From contig CAYVOV010000020.1 in assembly GCA_964453525.1 (NCBI GenBank), forward strand, positions 22,066-86,065: a stretch of DNA of 64,000 bases, read 5' to 3'. The position numbers and the translations under genes were made by a program. Numbering within the stretch: the first letter of the stretch is position 1; every line of letters begins with the position of its first letter. Origin of the DNA: CAYVOV01 sp964453525 (GTDB taxonomy: Bacteria > Chloroflexota > Dehalococcoidia > Dehalococcoidales > UBA2162). The notes beneath the pieces were generated by a model. It was given only the letters and a program-made list of their open reading frames with translations, was not told the DNA's origin and searched no databases. This document shows, piece by piece, positions 17,308 through 26,708 of this stretch.

Positions 17308-20058
17308 ATGCTCAAGTGGTTAGGTGGACTTCTGGATTCAAATGAAAAGGAGCTGAAGCGTCTTCAACCTCTGGTAGACAGAATAAACTCACTGGAACCG
17401 GAGTTTGAAAAACTCAGTGATACGGAGCTTCAGGCAAAAACTTCAGAATTTAAAGCCCGCCTTGAAAACGGAGAAATCCTCGATGACCTGCTGCCCGAAG
17501 CTTTTGCCGCTGTCCGGGAAGCCTCCAAACGAACGATAGGACTCCGCCACTTTGACGTCCAGTTAATCGGAGGTATAGTCCTCCACCAGGGGAAAATCGC
17601 CGAGATGAAGACCGGCGAAGGTAAAACGCTGGTTGCCACCCTTCCGCTCTATCTCAACTCACTGACCGGCAAGGGCGCCCACCTGATTACGGTCAACGAC
17701 TACCTTGCCAGGCGCGACCCGTACTGGATGGGGCCAGTATATTATGCTCTCGGTGTCAGCGTGGCAAGCATATACCCGCAGCAAAGCCCGGAGGAACACA
17801 CTCCTGCACGTCTTTATGACCCTGATTATGACTCAGGTAAAGAGAACGACCACTGGCGCCACTTCCGCCCCATCTCCAGAAATGAAGCTTACCGGACCGA
17901 TATTACCTATGGCACCAGTAGTGACTTCGGCTTTGATTACCTCAGGGACAACATGGTCACTGACCTGTCACGCTGTGTACAGCGTCCCCTGAGTTATGGA
18001 ATTGTCGATGAAGTAGACAACCTGCTCATCGATGAAGCCCGCACTCCTCTTATCATCAGCGGCCCGGCGGAGGAAGCAGGGCAGCTTTATACTGCTATAA
18101 ACTCAGTGGTAAGCAATATGAAAATGAATGTGATGCCTCACGAACCTGTTACACCCAATGAGAAGGAGGAAGAGGCAGAGCTTGAGGCGGATTACGACTA
18201 CTTCGCCTATGAAAAGAGCCGTAGTGTCAAAGATACACCGCGTGGACAGGAGAAGCTGGCAAGGGCATTCAATATGCGGGCAGATGACCTCTTCGGCGGC
18301 TGGGGTGGTGAGGTGAATGAAAACTTAACTACGGAAGATATAAAGTGGCGTAATGATATCGTATCCATCTTCCGCAAGTCTATGACCGCCTATGCCTGGT
18401 ACCAGCGGGACCGCAACTATGTGGTAAAAGACGGCGAGGTTATCATAGTTGATGAGTTTACCGGCAGGTTAATGTATGGGCGGCGCTACTCGGAGGGGCT
18501 GCACCAGGCAATTGAAGCCAAAGAAAGGGTGAAAATTAAGAGAGAAAGCATGACCTATGCTTCTATTACCATCCAGAACTATTTCCGCATGTATGAAAAA
18601 CTGGCTGGAATGACCGGCACCGCCCTGACCGAGGCAGAAGAACTCTATAAGATATACAAGCTTGAGGTGGTGGTAATCCCCACCAACAAACCGATGATTC
18701 GCCAGGACTTCTCCGACCGCATTTTCAAGGATGAGCCGGCAAAATTCAAGGCGGTGGTAAGAGAGGTCGAAGAACTGCACAGAAAACAGCAGCCGGTTCT
18801 TATCGGCACGGTATCTATTGAGAAATCGGAAATGCTCAGTGACACGTTGAAGAGGAAAGGCATCAAGCACCAGGTACTCAACGCCAAGCTCCACGAAAAG
18901 GAAGCGGCAATTATTGCCCAGGCTGGAGAGCCCGGGGCGGTAACGGTCGCCACAAATATGGCCGGACGTGGTGTCGATATTATGCTGGGCGGAAACCCTA
19001 CCGGAAGAAACGAGGATGAGTGGAATAAAGAACACGAAAAGGTAATCGAACACGGCGGACTGTTCATCATTGGCACCGAACGCCATGAAGCAAGGCGAAT
19101 TGACAACCAGCTCCGGGGTAGAGCCGGGCGGCAGGGAGACCCCGGCGCATCGCGTTTTTACGTTTCGCTTGAAGATGACGTAATGAAACGGTTCGGCGGT
19201 GACCGTATCAAAGGCTTCATGGAATGGGCCGGGATGGACGAGAATACCCCCATTGAAAACAAGCTCATAAATCGTTCTATCGAAAGCGCCCAAATCAGAG
19301 TTGAAGGCTACCACTTCGATATCCGCAAAAATCTGGTTGAGTATGATGACGTGGTAAACCAGCAACGGGAGCTATTTTATGGCGAGAGAAGAAAAATCCT
19401 CAGCGGCGCCGACCTGAAAGCAAATATCATTTCGATGGTCGAAGACGAGCTCCGGGGTATAATAGCCGCTCGAATCGGGGATGAACGCGATAACGGCCGG
19501 AATGTTGAAGGACTGAAAGCCGACCTTTCGTTAATATTACCAGTCTCGGAAGAACTTAACGACGGCGCCCTATCTTCACTGACCCCCGAGCAGATTGAAG
19601 AAAAGCTATTTCAGCATGTGAAAACCCTTTATGAGCAGCGTGAGCAGGAAATGGGTCCGGAGGTAATGAGAGAACTGGAACGCCGGTTACTGTTGCATAC
19701 CATGGACAGTCTCTGGATAGAACACCTGACTGAGATGGAAAGCCAGAGGCTTCAGGCTGGATGGGCAAGTCTTCAGCAAATAAAAGCAGTGGATGCTTAC
19801 AAGAGACTGGGTGGTGAGCAGTGGGATATATTAAAGGAAAATATCCAGCACAGGATTGCTCACTATATATTCCGCATCAGTCTGGTAAAAAGAGAAGCCC
19901 CGAAGAAGCTAGAAACGCCGATGGTCAAAGCCGCTACAGTCGGTGCTGCCACCGGCGGTAAGCAACCGAGGCAGAGAGTTGCCGGTAAGAAGATAGGCCG
20001 CAACGACCCCTGCCCCTGCGGCAGTGGTAAAAAATATAAGTACTGTCATGGGAGATGA
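17308..20058 (+). CDS. secA: Preprotein translocase ATPase SecA
   Basis: A 916-aa motor of the Sec export pathway. Walker A MKTGEGKT lies near residue 100 and the DEAD-like segment VDEVDNLLIDEARTPLI near 235. The RGRAGRQGD motif and a complete C-terminal SEC-C zinc motif (CPCGSGKKYKYC) are present. An acidic insert of about residues 270-340 is consistent with natural SecA variation. The stop TGA overlaps the start of the next gene (ATGA). Confidence 0.97.
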   Translation: MLKWLGGLLDSNEKELKRLQPLVDRINSLEPEFEKLSDTELQAKTSEFKARLENGEILDDLLPEAFAAVREASKRTIGLRHFDVQLIGGIVLHQGKIAEMKTGEGKTLVATLPLYLNSLTGKGAHLITVNDYLARRDPYWMGPVYYALGVSVASIYPQQSPEEHTPARLYDPDYDSGKENDHWRHFRPISRNEAYRTDITYGTSSDFGFDYLRDNMVTDLSRCVQRPLSYGIVDEVDNLLIDEARTPLIISGPAEEAGQLYTAINSVVSNMKMNVMPHEPVTPNEKEEEAELEADYDYFAYEKSRSVKDTPRGQEKLARAFNMRADDLFGGWGGEVNENLTTEDIKWRNDIVSIFRKSMTAYAWYQRDRNYVVKDGEVIIVDEFTGRLMYGRRYSEGLHQAIEAKERVKIKRESMTYASITIQNYFRMYEKLAGMTGTALTEAEELYKIYKLEVVVIPTNKPMIRQDFSDRIFKDEPAKFKAVVREVEELHRKQQPVLIGTVSIEKSEMLSDTLKRKGIKHQVLNAKLHEKEAAIIAQAGEPGAVTVATNMAGRGVDIMLGGNPTGRNEDEWNKEHEKVIEHGGLFIIGTERHEARRIDNQLRGRAGRQGDPGASRFYVSLEDDVMKRFGGDRIKGFMEWAGMDENTPIENKLINRSIESAQIRVEGYHFDIRKNLVEYDDVVNQQRELFYGERRKILSGADLKANIISMVEDELRGIIAARIGDERDNGRNVEGLKADLSLILPVSEELNDGALSSLTPEQIEEKLFQHVKTLYEQREQEMGPEVMRELERRLLLHTMDSLWIEHLTEMESQRLQAGWASLQQIKAVDAYKRLGGEQWDILKENIQHRIAHYIFRISLVKREAPKKLETPMVKAATVGAATGGKQPRQRVAGKKIGRNDPCPCGSGKKYKYCHGR

Positions 20059-20342
20059 AAAACTCTGAAATTATCGAAGTCCTTAGAGATATTGCCTACC
20101 TGCTGAAGTGTAAGAAAGAAAACCACTTCAAGGTCAGGGCTTATGAGAGAGTAGCTGCGGCCATTCAGCAGTTGCCCGTTGGCGTGGAGCAGCTTGTCAG
20201 GGAAGGCAGGCTGAAAGAGATACCGGGGGTGGGAGAAGCGATTAATAAGAAAATTACCGAGCTTGTAACCACCGGACGTCTTGAATACTATGAAAGGCTC
20301 AAGGCCGAAACGGCCGGGGTATCAAATGAACAACCGGGATAG
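20055..20342 (+). CDS. Orphan PolX/Pol-beta N-terminal helix-hairpin-helix protein
   Basis: A 95-aa stand-alone version of the 8-kDa-type N-terminal domain of family X DNA polymerases. It begins with NSEIIEVLRDIAYLLKCKKEN, has FKVRAYERVAAAI, and an HhH motif LKEIPGVGEAINKKI at about 53-67. There is no polymerase or PHP domain in this or the next gene. The 4-nt ATGA overlap with secA indicates translational coupling. DNA or RNA binding is likely; the function is unknown. Confidence 0.75.
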   Translation: MKNSEIIEVLRDIAYLLKCKKENHFKVRAYERVAAAIQQLPVGVEQLVREGRLKEIPGVGEAINKKITELVTTGRLEYYERLKAETAGVSNEQPG

Positions 20343-21081
20343 CAGTCCGCAAGAGCTTCATCCCGTCAGAACCGGAGATGATGAGGCGATAAGACACCTC
20401 AAACAGTCAATTACCGACGGTAAGCACTGGTACCTCTCTCTGCTTGAAGCTATCGGACTCTGGGAAACCCCTAAAGAGAGCATTGATGGCCGCACCTATC
20501 ATTACCTCATTGCCAATGAAGCCTTCGACTGGCTATTACTGGCCGAGCGTTTATGCGAAGAAGTGACCGAATTCCTGCCTGACTCTGAGAAATACTCACT
20601 CCTTTTCCACAGTGAGCCGCCACTCAAGCTGACGGTAAAGGAATTTAAAAAATTAATCGGTGATGCCAAGTACCACCAGTACCTCAATTACTTCTACGGA
20701 ATCACCGCCGAAGAAGCTCTTATTATGGCGGTAGAAGAGGAGGTACGTAAAGAGAGAAGAGTTGCAGGGTATCTGAAGGAAACAGATACCGCCAATGAGT
20801 CCTACCGGCGGATATACGGCTCCACCAAAGCGATTCTGCTCAGGCAGTTCAGGAAGAAACACGGCTACTCTAACCTCAAGTCAATCAACCTGGCAGAGCT
20901 AAAGGAATTCACCTACTGGCTTTTCAAGCACCGGCTTAAGCGGTGCGATAACGCCAGAGTTGCCAGCGATACAAAGAAAGCGCTGGACTGGCTGGATAAT
21001 AAGGGCTATTTCAGGCGTCTGAATAAACAGGATTTCGAACCGGAATCCGTTGATATACCACCTTCGGCGACAGCGTTCTAA
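20326..21081 (+). CDS. Conserved-looking hypothetical protein downstream of HhH gene
   Basis: A 251-aa soluble, helix-rich, acidic/basic mixed protein that I do not recognise. The start ATG 20326 overlaps the last 17 nt of the HhH gene in another frame; an upstream in-frame TTG at 20281 would lie deep inside that gene and is less likely. It has no P-loop, Cys cluster or membrane helix. Residues around 110-160 (ITAEEALIMAVEEEVRKERR) look like a coiled or helical segment. The overlap chain secA-HhH-this gene suggests one operon. Confidence 0.7.
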   Translation: MNNRDSSPQELHPVRTGDDEAIRHLKQSITDGKHWYLSLLEAIGLWETPKESIDGRTYHYLIANEAFDWLLLAERLCEEVTEFLPDSEKYSLLFHSEPPLKLTVKEFKKLIGDAKYHQYLNYFYGITAEEALIMAVEEEVRKERRVAGYLKETDTANESYRRIYGSTKAILLRQFRKKHGYSNLKSINLAELKEFTYWLFKHRLKRCDNARVASDTKKALDWLDNKGYFRRLNKQDFEPESVDIPPSATAF

Positions 21082-21558
21082 CTAGGCCTTCTCGGTCTCC
21101 TTCGGCGCTCTCACCACAAGTACCGGCTTGTGTCCTCCCCGGAGCACCTTATCGGTAACGCTTCCAAAAGCCCACCGGCTAAGTCCCGAGCGGCCGTGGG
21201 TTGACATGGCGATTATATCAGCATCAATGTCATCAGCGGCTTTAATAATCTCCTCGTCGGCGTGGCCGACTTCCACTCTAGCCTTGGTGGTCGCTCCCTT
21301 CTTTCTCAGGTTCCCGCCGGCTTTTCTCAAGTATCTCAGTGCCTGCTTCTTCATCTGCTCTATTTCTTCTTCCGTATAAGGCACCCGGGCGCTTGCCTCC
21401 CCGGCGACTACATAGTGTGAAAGAGACGATAATACCTGCATGAGGGTGACTTCTACTTTTGGCTCTGGCAAAAATTTAAGGATTAAATCCTCTACATAAG
21501 GTAGGGCAGCTTCTCCGACCTTGGAACCATCAAGTGGAACAAGGATTTTCTCTCTCAT
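21082..21558 (-). CDS. Universal stress protein UspA family
   Basis: A 158-aa Rossmann-like USP. It opens MREKILVPLDGSKVGEAALPY and carries the nucleotide-binding motif G-x2-G-x9-G-[ST] in STHGRSGLSRWAFGSVTDK near the C-terminus, so it is of the ATP-binding type. It sits 11 nt downstream of valS on the same strand. Its 3' end abuts the end of the convergent hypothetical gene with no spacer, leaving no room for a terminator outside coding DNA. Confidence 0.92.
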   Translation of the reverse strand: MREKILVPLDGSKVGEAALPYVEDLILKFLPEPKVEVTLMQVLSSLSHYVVAGEASARVPYTEEEIEQMKKQALRYLRKAGGNLRKKGATTKARVEVGHADEEIIKAADDIDADIIAMSTHGRSGLSRWAFGSVTDKVLRGGHKPVLVVRAPKETEKA

Positions 21559-21569
21559 TTTCTACCTCC

Positions 21570-24242
21570 CTAAGACTTCAGGATTTGCTGTTTTAACCTC
21601 TCAATTTTATCAACCAGGGCTTCACGTTTCCGGCGTTCTTTGTCAACGACAGCCACCGGCGCCCTGGACAGGAATTTTTCATCCCCGAGCATGACATCAA
21701 TTCTTGTTACCTCGGCTTCGTTCCGGGCTATTTCTTTCTCAAGGCGTTTCCTCTCCGCTTTAAGGTCGACCATGCTTTCCATTGGTATCACCACCTCGGT
21801 CTCCTCAAGCACTATGGCAACGGCATTTTCCCCGGCTGATTCTTCCTTCCTGGTATTAAGGACGATAACCGGCTTTGCCCTGGAGAGGGTCTCGATAGCT
21901 CCGATATAAGGAGTGATTGATTTTTCAAGTCTCCCCGCATAAACCTGCGCTTCAATCCACCGTGAATTCTCAACATTATACTGGGCGCGGGTATTCCGGA
22001 TTGAACGGACTATCTCAATTACCGATTCCATAATTCGTTCAGCCTCAGGGTCTGAAGCGCTACCGTCAGCCACGGGATACCGGGCTACCATCACCGACTC
22101 AGCTTCCCGCCTGTCCGACGGTATGTATTTTTTCAGGTTCTGCCATAGTTCTTCGGTAACGAAAGGCAAAAACGGGTGCAGCAGCCGCAGCGAAGTCTCA
22201 AGAACATGAACCAGAACCGGTACCGGAGATATTGCTCCATTGTCAGAGCGTAAGCGTACCTTCGCCAGTTCGATATACCAATCGCAGTATTCACTCCAGA
22301 GAAACTCATATATCTGTTTCTGGGCTTCAGCAAACTGGAAATCCTCCAGTGCTCTGGTCACGCCGTTCACAGTATTGCTGAGCCGACTTAAAATCCAGCG
22401 GTCTTCCGTGGGCAGCTCATCTTTCTGAATTCCTAAACCAACCTGCTTGCTGTCAAGATTCCTGATAACGAAGCGGGTGGCATTCCACAGCTTGTTGGCG
22501 AAGTTTCGACCAGCTTCAAATTTTATCGGAGACACTTTACTGTCATTGCCAGCCGAGGTGCCGGTCAGAAGGCCGAAGCGAAGGGCATCGGTACCGTATT
22601 CTTCAAGCACATCAAGCGGGTCTATTACGTTCCCAATCGTCTTGCTCATCTTGTTGCCTTTTTCGTCGCGTACCAGACCGTGGAAATAAATAGTACGGAA
22701 TGGAATATCTCCGGTATCCTCGATACCCATCATAATCATCCTGGCTACCCAGAAGAATATCAGGTCATAGGCCGTCTCCATCACCGTGGTCGGGTAAAAG
22801 TACCGCAGGTCCTCAGTATCATCCGGCCAGCCAAGCGTGGAGTGCGGCCAGAGTCCCGAACTGAACCACGTGTCAAGTACATCCGAGTCCTGCTCGATTT
22901 TATCCGATTTACAGCCGGGGCAGGACTTCACTTCATCCACAGAGGCGATTATTTTATTACAGTCATGACAATACCAGATGGGAATACGGTGTCCCCACCA
23001 TAGCTGGCGGCTGATGCACCAGTCACGTATATTCTCCATCCAGTTCAGATATATCTTGGTAAATCTCGAAGGAATAATTTTAATTCGTCCGTCTTTTACA
23101 GCCTCAATAGCCGGCCGGGCTACCAGTTTTATGTCAACAAACCACTGTTTGCTGACGATTGGCTCGATAAGTGTCTGGCAGCGCTGGCAGTGACCTACGG
23201 CATGGCTGTAAGGCTCTATCTTTACCAGCAGTCCATCTCTTTCAAGGTCGGCTACTATCGCCTCACGGCACTCGAAACGGTCCATACCGGCATAAGGTCC
23301 CGCGTTTTCATTCATTGTGACGTCATCATTCAGGATATTAATAGATTCCAGTCCCTGCCGCTGGGCTACATCAAAGTCCACCGGGTCGTGAGCGGGAGTG
23401 ATTTTAACAGCTCCGGTTCCGAAAGCGGGGTCAACGGCTTCATCAGCGACAATGGGTATTTCCCGGTTCACGGCGGGGAGCAGTACTTTTTTGCTTATGA
23501 GCGACTTATACCGGTCATCATCCGGATTAACGGCAACAGCGGTATCGCCGAGTATCGTTTCCGGTCTCGTGGTAGCAACAGTGATATAACTGTCCTCGCC
23601 TACGAGCGGATAGCGCACGTACCAGAGGTTACCGACCAGGTCTTTGTGGTCTACTTCAAGGTCGGAAAGCGCTGTCGAGCAGCGAGGGCACCAGTTGATT
23701 ATTCGCTCGCCTTGATAGATAAGTCCTTTTTCATAGAGATGGACAAATGCGGCTCGTACTGCCCGACTTGAACCCTCATCCATAGTATACTTCTCGCGGG
23801 ACCAATCGCAGGAAGCACCGAGCTTCATGCGCTGCTCTGTAATTATATGACGGCAGTCCCTCACCCACTGATGCATCCTCTCCAGGAACTTCTCTCTGCC
23901 CAACTGATGACGGTCAAGACCTTCCCTAGCCAGTTGCTGCTCCACTACCACCTGAGCGGCAATTGCAGCATGGTCGACTCCAGGAAGCCACAATGTGGGG
24001 TCTCCTTTCATCCGGTGCCAGCGCGTCATGATATCCTGCAGGGCGCTCTCCATAGCGTGGCCAAGATGAAGTTCACCGGTAACGTTAGGCGGTGGCATTA
24101 TAATAACGAAAGGCTCTTTCTCATGGTCAATCACCGGGGTGAAGTAGCCATTCTCCAGCCAGAACTCATACCACTTCGCCTCTACCTTATTTGGCTCATA
24201 GGCTTTGGGCATCTCTTCCTGAATGTCAGGTGTTTGCGTCAT
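21570..24242 (-). CDS. valS: Valyl-tRNA synthetase
   Basis: An 890-aa class I aminoacyl-tRNA synthetase charging tRNA-Val. The HIGH-type motif lies in PPNVTGELHLGHAM and KMSKS-type in GNKMSKTIGNV. The editing domain (GTGAVKITPAHDPVDF) and the C-terminal coiled coil are present. I chose ATG 24242, preceded by GAGAGG at 5 nt, rather than the in-frame start 7 codons upstream. It follows two small membrane genes; the spacing suggests one long minus-strand operon from coaX to usp. Confidence 0.97.
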   Translation of the reverse strand: MTQTPDIQEEMPKAYEPNKVEAKWYEFWLENGYFTPVIDHEKEPFVIIMPPPNVTGELHLGHAMESALQDIMTRWHRMKGDPTLWLPGVDHAAIAAQVVVEQQLAREGLDRHQLGREKFLERMHQWVRDCRHIITEQRMKLGASCDWSREKYTMDEGSSRAVRAAFVHLYEKGLIYQGERIINWCPRCSTALSDLEVDHKDLVGNLWYVRYPLVGEDSYITVATTRPETILGDTAVAVNPDDDRYKSLISKKVLLPAVNREIPIVADEAVDPAFGTGAVKITPAHDPVDFDVAQRQGLESINILNDDVTMNENAGPYAGMDRFECREAIVADLERDGLLVKIEPYSHAVGHCQRCQTLIEPIVSKQWFVDIKLVARPAIEAVKDGRIKIIPSRFTKIYLNWMENIRDWCISRQLWWGHRIPIWYCHDCNKIIASVDEVKSCPGCKSDKIEQDSDVLDTWFSSGLWPHSTLGWPDDTEDLRYFYPTTVMETAYDLIFFWVARMIMMGIEDTGDIPFRTIYFHGLVRDEKGNKMSKTIGNVIDPLDVLEEYGTDALRFGLLTGTSAGNDSKVSPIKFEAGRNFANKLWNATRFVIRNLDSKQVGLGIQKDELPTEDRWILSRLSNTVNGVTRALEDFQFAEAQKQIYEFLWSEYCDWYIELAKVRLRSDNGAISPVPVLVHVLETSLRLLHPFLPFVTEELWQNLKKYIPSDRREAESVMVARYPVADGSASDPEAERIMESVIEIVRSIRNTRAQYNVENSRWIEAQVYAGRLEKSITPYIGAIETLSRAKPVIVLNTRKEESAGENAVAIVLEETEVVIPMESMVDLKAERKRLEKEIARNEAEVTRIDVMLGDEKFLSRAPVAVVDKERRKREALVDKIERLKQQILKS

Positions 24243-24259
24243 AAAAACCTCTCTCAGTA

Positions 24260-24655
24260 TCAAGCAGTAATTTGTTCCATCGAATCCTCGCTAACAGAAT
24301 CCGCCGGCACAGAACTCTTCATATTAAACTTTACCCAGAATGCGTAGATAAGGCAAATTATACCTGCCATACCGATTACATCGATGAAGATGCCATAACC
24401 CAGGCTGACGGAATGCATGAAGTCTCTTCCGTAATTTCCTGAAATGAGCCAGTGGGTAATAAGAGATGCAGGTATACGGAGTAAATTGGCCAGGATATGC
24501 AGACCGGCACCTGCAATGAGAAAACGCTCGGCTCTTCCGCCGCTGCGTCTCAGCATCACGGTAGCAAAGATAACCACCACAGTCCAGAATATAAGCGGCA
24601 GGGCGGCACCTATCAACCCGCCAAGCAGTATCGGCAATATATCAAAAAACTCCAC
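24260..24655 (-). CDS. Small membrane protein, paralogue A
   Basis: A 131-aa protein with three or four membrane helices (about 8-35, 45-68, 82-107). The phrase MLRRSGGRAERFLIAG after helix 1 and YGIFIDVIGMAGIICLIYAFWVKF near the end are shared with the gene directly upstream, so the two are paralogues. Its start codon overlaps that gene's stop. The function is unknown. Conserved basic GGRAE loops suggest a cytoplasmic interaction. Confidence 0.65.
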   Translation of the reverse strand: MEFFDILPILLGGLIGAALPLIFWTVVVIFATVMLRRSGGRAERFLIAGAGLHILANLLRIPASLITHWLISGNYGRDFMHSVSLGYGIFIDVIGMAGIICLIYAFWVKFNMKSSVPADSVSEDSMEQITA

Positions 24656-25011
24656 TATGCTGTCTCCGGTTTCTTTACCCTGAATTTTATCCAGAAAGCC
24701 CAGATAATCAGCACAATTCCGGGAATACCGAGCACCACCGAATATATCGTTCTTACTATTCCGTAGGTCCGTGCCGTGTCCAGGCGGCTCATCTCCTCCG
24801 TATTCATCAACCGGCTAAAAATCTCATTGATAAAAGGGTTGAAAAGCTGCATGATGAACAGAAGGCAGCAGCCTGTCAGGAGCATCTTCTCCGCTCTTCC
24901 GCCTCCCCGCCTGAGCATAATCACCGCCAGCACAATACCAACTATCCACCCCGCAAATTCAGGGATGGCTTTGAAAAATGGTTCCGTCCAGAAAGAGAAA
25001 CCTACATCCAT
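24655..25011 (-). CDS. Small membrane protein, paralogue B
   Basis: A 118-aa protein with about three membrane helices. It shares MLRRGGGRAEKMLLTG and the ending YGIVRTIYSVVLGIPGIVLIIWAFWIKF with paralogue A. The one-nucleotide overlap (24655) means translational coupling, typical of proteins forming a hetero-oligomer. No known family was recognised. Confidence 0.65.
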   Translation of the reverse strand: MDVGFSFWTEPFFKAIPEFAGWIVGIVLAVIMLRRGGGRAEKMLLTGCCLLFIMQLFNPFINEIFSRLMNTEEMSRLDTARTYGIVRTIYSVVLGIPGIVLIIWAFWIKFRVKKPETA

Positions 25012-25026
25012 CTGAGATAGTCCATT

Positions 25027-25479
25027 CTATGAATTTCCCTTAAACGGCTCGTCTTTAACCAGCCGTTTCGACATTGTGATTACTTCATCCCGCCGGTAGC
25101 CGATTTTCTCGTAAAACTCGAGTACCTCTGTGTTACTGGTTCGAACATTCAGGTTGATTTTCGGACAACCCGTATCCAGAAGCATCTTTTCCAGCAACTC
25201 CATTAACTGCTGTCCGAAGCCATTTTTCCGGTAATCCGGTGCCACCGCCAGGTAGTTCACCCAGCCACGGTGACCTTCGTAGCCGCCCATCGCCGTAGCT
25301 ACAACTCTACCGTCAATCGTGCCCACCAGGAATAGCTCCGGGTTCACCTTCAGCTTACGCTCGATATCGCGCTCAGGATTATTTTCAGGACTTATCAGAC
25401 CGCATTTCTGCCAGAGTTCAATGACTGCCGCTTTATCATCTGGCGTGAACTGCCGTACTGTCATTCCCGGAGATGCCAA
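25027..25479 (-). CDS. GNAT N-acetyltransferase, YpeA-like
   Basis: A 150-aa acetyl-CoA-dependent acetyltransferase. VNYLAVAPDYRKNGFGQQLM is the acetyl-CoA motif A (RxxGxG variant), and the C-terminal NVRTSNTEVLEFYEKIGYRRDE is typical of YpeA. The start may be TTG 25479 or ATG 25464. It is placed 12 nt after coaB. The substrate is unknown. Confidence 0.85.
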   Translation of the reverse strand: MASPGMTVRQFTPDDKAAVIELWQKCGLISPENNPERDIERKLKVNPELFLVGTIDGRVVATAMGGYEGHRGWVNYLAVAPDYRKNGFGQQLMELLEKMLLDTGCPKINLNVRTSNTEVLEFYEKIGYRRDEVITMSKRLVKDEPFKGNS

Positions 25480-25491
25480 TGGTCTAAAACC

Positions 25492-26139
25492 TCAACCCCT
25501 TCCGATTAAAAGACCTGCTATTCTGCCAAGCACCCTCTCGGCAACTTCCCTCTTACTCATCAGCGGCAGGTCTTCAGCTCTTCCATTTTTATCAATAAGG
25601 ACTACTTTATTTGTATCAACATTGAAACCGCTATCGGCAGCGGTAATATCGTTGGCTACCATCAGGTCAAGCCTTTTCTTCTGAACTTTCTGCCTGGCGT
25701 TTTCCACGATATTTTCAGTCTCGGCGGAAAATCCCACTTTAATAAAGTCGCCCGTTACCTCGCTCAAAATATCAGGAGCTTTAACAAGCTCGATTACCAG
25801 GTTGTCCTGTTCCTTCTTAATCTTCTGCCCGGCGATATTTTTTACCACATAGTCCGCTGGTGCTGCAGCCATTATCAATGCGTCGGCCTGAATCGTCGCT
25901 CTGGCAACCGCTTCCTTCATTTCAATAACCGATTCTACCCTGACTACATTGATTCCAGAAGGAACCGGCAGGGCAGTGGGTGCTGTAATGAGTGTTACTT
26001 TAGCCCCCATATCCCTTGCCACCTCAGCCAGAGCATACCCCATCTTCCCCGAAGAGCGGTTGCCGATATACCGTACCGGGTCGATAGGCTCCTGGGTTCC
26101 TCCGGCAGTAACTACAATATGCTTACCCGTCAGCTCCAT
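25492..26139 (-). CDS. coaB: Phosphopantothenate-cysteine ligase
   Basis: A 215-aa stand-alone CoaB, which joins 4'-phosphopantothenate and cysteine in coenzyme A synthesis. It opens with VVTAGGTQEPIDPVRYIGNRSSGKMGYALA, the classic nucleotide-binding start of this domain, and has AAAPADY and KKRLDLMVANDI. In most bacteria this is the C-terminal half of CoaBC; here it is a separate gene overlapping coaC by 17 nt in another frame, with AAGGG 5 nt before its ATG. That supports true separate translation rather than a sequencing frameshift. Confidence 0.93.
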   Translation of the reverse strand: MELTGKHIVVTAGGTQEPIDPVRYIGNRSSGKMGYALAEVARDMGAKVTLITAPTALPVPSGINVVRVESVIEMKEAVARATIQADALIMAAAPADYVVKNIAGQKIKKEQDNLVIELVKAPDILSEVTGDFIKVGFSAETENIVENARQKVQKKRLDLMVANDITAADSGFNVDTNKVVLIDKNGRAEDLPLMSKREVAERVLGRIAGLLIGRG

Positions 26140-26683
26140 AGTTCCCTTCCAGAGTGCGTTTTATTGTTTCTATTATTTTTTCGATATCAGCCAGTCTTCC
26201 CTGACCCATCTTACCCGAGGCTAAACGGCCGTATTCGGGTTCCATCATGATAAAGCCCCTGTCTTTGAGCCTTGCCAGGTTTTCCTGGGTAATTGAGTTC
26301 TTATACATATTGTCATTCATCGAAGGCGCAATAACCACCGGTGCTTCAGTAGCCAGCACCGTGCAAGTAAGGGAATCATCGGCAATCCCGTTAGCCATCT
26401 TGGCGATGATATTGGCTGTGGCCGGGGCGATAACAATTATATCAGCCGCCTCAGCTAAAGCGACATGCTCGACACTGTACTCGGAGTTAAGGTCAAACAT
26501 ATCAGTCACCACCGGCTGTCCTGTGAGATTGCGAAAGGTGAGAGGAGTGATGAACTCGGTGGCGGATTTGGTCATTATTACCTTGACGATAGCTCCACTC
26601 TGGGTAAGCTTGCTCGCCAGGTCAGCCGCTTTGTAGGCGGCTATTCCACCGGTTATTCCTAATACTACAGTTTTATTTTCCAT
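26123..26683 (-). CDS. coaC: Phosphopantothenoylcysteine decarboxylase (flavoprotein)
   Basis: A 186-aa flavoprotein of the HFCD family, the step after CoaB. G-rich LGITGGIAAYK opens the fold, catalytic H73 lies in YSVEHVAL, and the substrate motif P120-S-M-N is in APSMNDNM. The flap that reads ACGD in E. coli Dfp is ASGKMGQGRL here, so the Cys is replaced by S156; other CoaC proteins also lack it. It is placed between coaX and coaB, forming a CoA gene cluster. Confidence 0.93.
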   Translation of the reverse strand: MENKTVVLGITGGIAAYKAADLASKLTQSGAIVKVIMTKSATEFITPLTFRNLTGQPVVTDMFDLNSEYSVEHVALAEAADIIVIAPATANIIAKMANGIADDSLTCTVLATEAPVVIAPSMNDNMYKNSITQENLARLKDRGFIMMEPEYGRLASGKMGQGRLADIEKIIETIKRTLEGNYGADG

Positions 26684-26708
26684 ATATTATTGCCTCCTCA
26701 CAGAAAGG

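Noticed and set aside
18469..19365. Long minus-strand open frame opposite secA
   Set aside because: Antisense shadow of secA, no motifs.
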